Shown piece by piece: positions 5,220-6,619 of a DNA stretch of 6,619 nt (positions are counted from its first letter, which is position 1; every line of letters starts with the position of its first letter). The DNA lies in assembly GCA_021731185.1 (NCBI GenBank), contig JAKFXW010000055.1, positions 1 to 6,619 of the forward strand, written 5' to 3'. A model generated the notes under the pieces. It had not been told where the DNA came from and did no database searches. It saw only the letters and a program-made list of their open reading frames with translations. This stretch comes from Gallionellaceae bacterium. Lineage in GTDB: Bacteria > Pseudomonadota > Gammaproteobacteria > Burkholderiales > Gallionellaceae. The position numbers and the translations under genes were made by a program.

Positions 5220-6245
5220 TTAAACCTTAAAACTATTACTCAACCCCCCAAGCTGCTCTAACTTATTTTTCGCCGCGCCATTGGCAATAAATTCTCCTGC
5301 TTTTTTAACACCCTCTGGTAGCGTGTTACTCAAGCCCGCCACGTAAATGGCCGCACCAGCGTTGAGTTGTACGATGTCGCGTGCCGCACCTTGTTGGTTA
5401 TCCAGCACGGCTAATAACATACTGCGCGCTTCATCGGCATTGGCTACGCAGATGCTATCCAACGGTGAAATGTGCAGACCAAAATCTTGCGGCTGTACGG
5501 TGTATTCACTGATTTTTCCATTTTTTAATTCTGCAATATAGGTCGCGCCGCTGATCGAAATTTCGTCCATGCCATCTGCACCATGCACCACCAGCACATG
5601 CTGGCTGCCGAGCTGTTGCAATACCTGCGCGAGCTTGGTGGTGAGGTTGCGCTGAAAAACTCCCATCACCTGATTTTTCGCACCCGCTGGATTGGTCAGC
5701 GGGCCGAGCAAATTAAATAATGTACGCACACCCAGTTCGCGCCGCACCGGTGCTGCGTGTTTCATCGCGCTGTGATGATTGGGCGCAAACATAAAGCCGA
5801 CACCAATTTTGTCAACACATTGCGCAACTTGCTCTGGTGTTAAATTTACATTCACACCAAGTTTTTCCAACACGTCGGCACTGCCACAGGTGCTGGAAAC
5901 TGAACGCCCGCCGTGCTTGGCGACCTGCGCGCCAGCAGCGGCAGCCACAAATGCGCTGGCGGTGGAGATATTAAAAGTCTGCGCACCATCACCGCCCGTG
6001 CCGCAGGTGTCGATTAAATGAGTGCTTGGTTTTACATTTACCTTAAGCGATAGTTCGCGCATCACCTGTGCGGCCGCCGCGATTTCATCTACCGTTTCGC
6101 CCTTTATGCGCAGTGCGGTTAACACCGCTGCAATTTGTGCGGGCGTGAGTTGTCCGCCCATAATGCTTTCCATCAACTCGCGCATTTCTGAGAATGGCAG
6201 GTCTTTACGCTCGATCAGCTTGCTTAAAGTTTGTGCGTAATTCAT
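5220..6245 (-). CDS. trpD: Anthranilate phosphoribosyltransferase
   Basis: Catalyses the second step of tryptophan synthesis in the cytoplasm: anthranilate plus PRPP gives N-(5-phosphoribosyl)anthranilate. The 341 residues are full family length. The N-terminal helical domain (about 1-70) precedes the PRPP-binding DTCGTGGDGAQTFNIST (79-95), KHGGRSVSSTCGSADVLE (110-127), the anthranilate-site region APNHHSAMKHAAPVRREL (154-171), FNLLGPLTNPA (177-187) and the metal-binding DGMDEIS (224-230; D227, E228). The ATG overlaps the trpG stop as ATGA, which indicates translational coupling. No trpC follows; the next 400 nt hold no recognised gene. All key motifs are present and the enzyme should be active. 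Confidence 0.97.
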   Translation of the reverse strand: MNYAQTLSKLIERKDLPFSEMRELMESIMGGQLTPAQIAAVLTALRIKGETVDEIAAAAQVMRELSLKVNVKPSTHLIDTCGTGGDGAQTFNISTASAFVAAAAGAQVAKHGGRSVSSTCGSADVLEKLGVNVNLTPEQVAQCVDKIGVGFMFAPNHHSAMKHAAPVRRELGVRTLFNLLGPLTNPAGAKNQVMGVFQRNLTTKLAQVLQQLGSQHVLVVHGADGMDEISISGATYIAELKNGKISEYTVQPQDFGLHISPLDSICVANADEARSMLLAVLDNQQGAARDIVQLNAGAAIYVAGLSNTLPEGVKKAGEFIANGAAKNKLEQLGGLSNSFKV

Positions 6246-6619
6246 GTTTTTATGCCGCCCAAAAAATTCTTCAGCATGGCATGACCGTGCTCAGTGAGAA
6301 TCGATTCAGGATGAAACTGCACGCCTTCAACTGCTAACGTTTTGTGGCGCACACCCATGATCTCGCCGTCGTCGGTCCACGCGGTAATCTCCAAGCAGTC
6401 TGGCAACGTTGAACGATCAATCACCAACGAGTGATAGCGTGTCGCAGTAAATGGGCTGGGCAATCCTTGAAACACACTGCTACTGTTATGAAAAATGGCG
6501 GAAGTTTTCCCGTGCATTAAATTTTTTGCATGAATAATTTTCCCACCAAACGCCTGGCCGATACTTTGATGGCCGAGGCACACACCCAAGATAGGAATTT
6601 TTCCGGCAAACTGTTTAAT
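6242..6619 (-). CDS. trpG: Anthranilate synthase glutamine amidotransferase subunit (5' end outside window)
   Basis: Glutaminase subunit that supplies ammonia to TrpE for anthranilate synthesis; in many bacteria the same protein also serves PabB in folate synthesis. 125 codons of the roughly 190 expected are visible. The frame stays open to the window edge, reading IKQFAGKIPILGVCLGHQSI, so an internal TTG at 6589 is not the start. The nucleophile elbow GVCLGHQ holds the catalytic Cys. The His and Glu of the triad are in VQFHPESILTEHG near the C-terminus. RYHSLVID is also typical of TrpG/PabA. It overlaps trpD by 4 nt (ATGA). TrpG and PabA cannot be separated by sequence alone, but the trpD partner favours TrpG. 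Confidence 0.95.
   Translation of the reverse strand: MKQFAGKIPILGVCLGHQSIGQAFGGKIIHAKNLMHGKTSAIFHNSSSVFQGLPSPFTATRYHSLVIDRSTLPDCLEITAWTDDGEIMGVRHKTLAVEGVQFHPESILTEHGHAMLKNFLGGIKT

Noticed and set aside
1..6619. CRISPR array, complete insertion sequence, prophage or toxin-antitoxin pair
   Set aside because: No regularly spaced repeats, transposase, integrase or paired small toxin/antitoxin genes were found on either strand.

Overview
The window most likely comes from a betaproteobacterium. The argS-then-SPOR-gene order on one strand, a trpG-trpD pair overlapping by ATGA, and a c551-type periplasmic cytochrome c fit this. Something near the Nitrosomonadales or Gallionellaceae is plausible, but that is inference from gene order and protein style; no marker gene settles it.

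Layout. Positions 1-2279 carry two minus-strand housekeeping genes: argS (arginyl-tRNA synthetase) and, downstream of it, a membrane-anchored SPOR-domain protein whose 3' end lies outside the window. Positions 2280-3004 are a damaged stretch: a possible argS promoter, a short protein-like frame interrupted by stops, and a plus-strand sulfatase/LTA-synthase-like gene that has lost its middle (pseudogene). Positions 3097-4107 hold an apparently intact plus-strand GT4-type glycosyltransferase. Positions 4108-4351 have no gene but contain several inverted repeats, including a nested structure with a perfect 12-bp outer stem. Positions 4352-4813 (minus) encode a secreted monoheme cytochrome c. Positions 4814-5219 hold a possible promoter, a perfect 12-bp tandem repeat, a GC-richer stretch open in one frame but without a start codon, and a possible 33-residue membrane peptide with a good ribosome binding site. 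Positions 5220-6619 (minus) are trpD and the 3' two thirds of trpG, two steps of tryptophan synthesis.

How the genes relate. trpG and trpD form a translationally coupled unit; trpC does not follow trpD here. argS and the SPOR gene are probably co-transcribed. The glycosyltransferase and sulfatase remnant suggest an old cell-surface polysaccharide or lipid-modification locus now eroding. The cytochrome is an independent respiratory gene.

The most notable signal is a short dispersed repeat (core CCCACAAGGGGACAATG) present three times. Two copies lie inside reading frames and are read in the same frame as I-P-Q-G-D-N: once as the extra C-terminal tail of ArgS and once near the N-terminus of the sulfatase remnant. 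No CRISPR array, complete insertion sequence, tRNA or rRNA was seen, and I found no convincing new multi-gene system.
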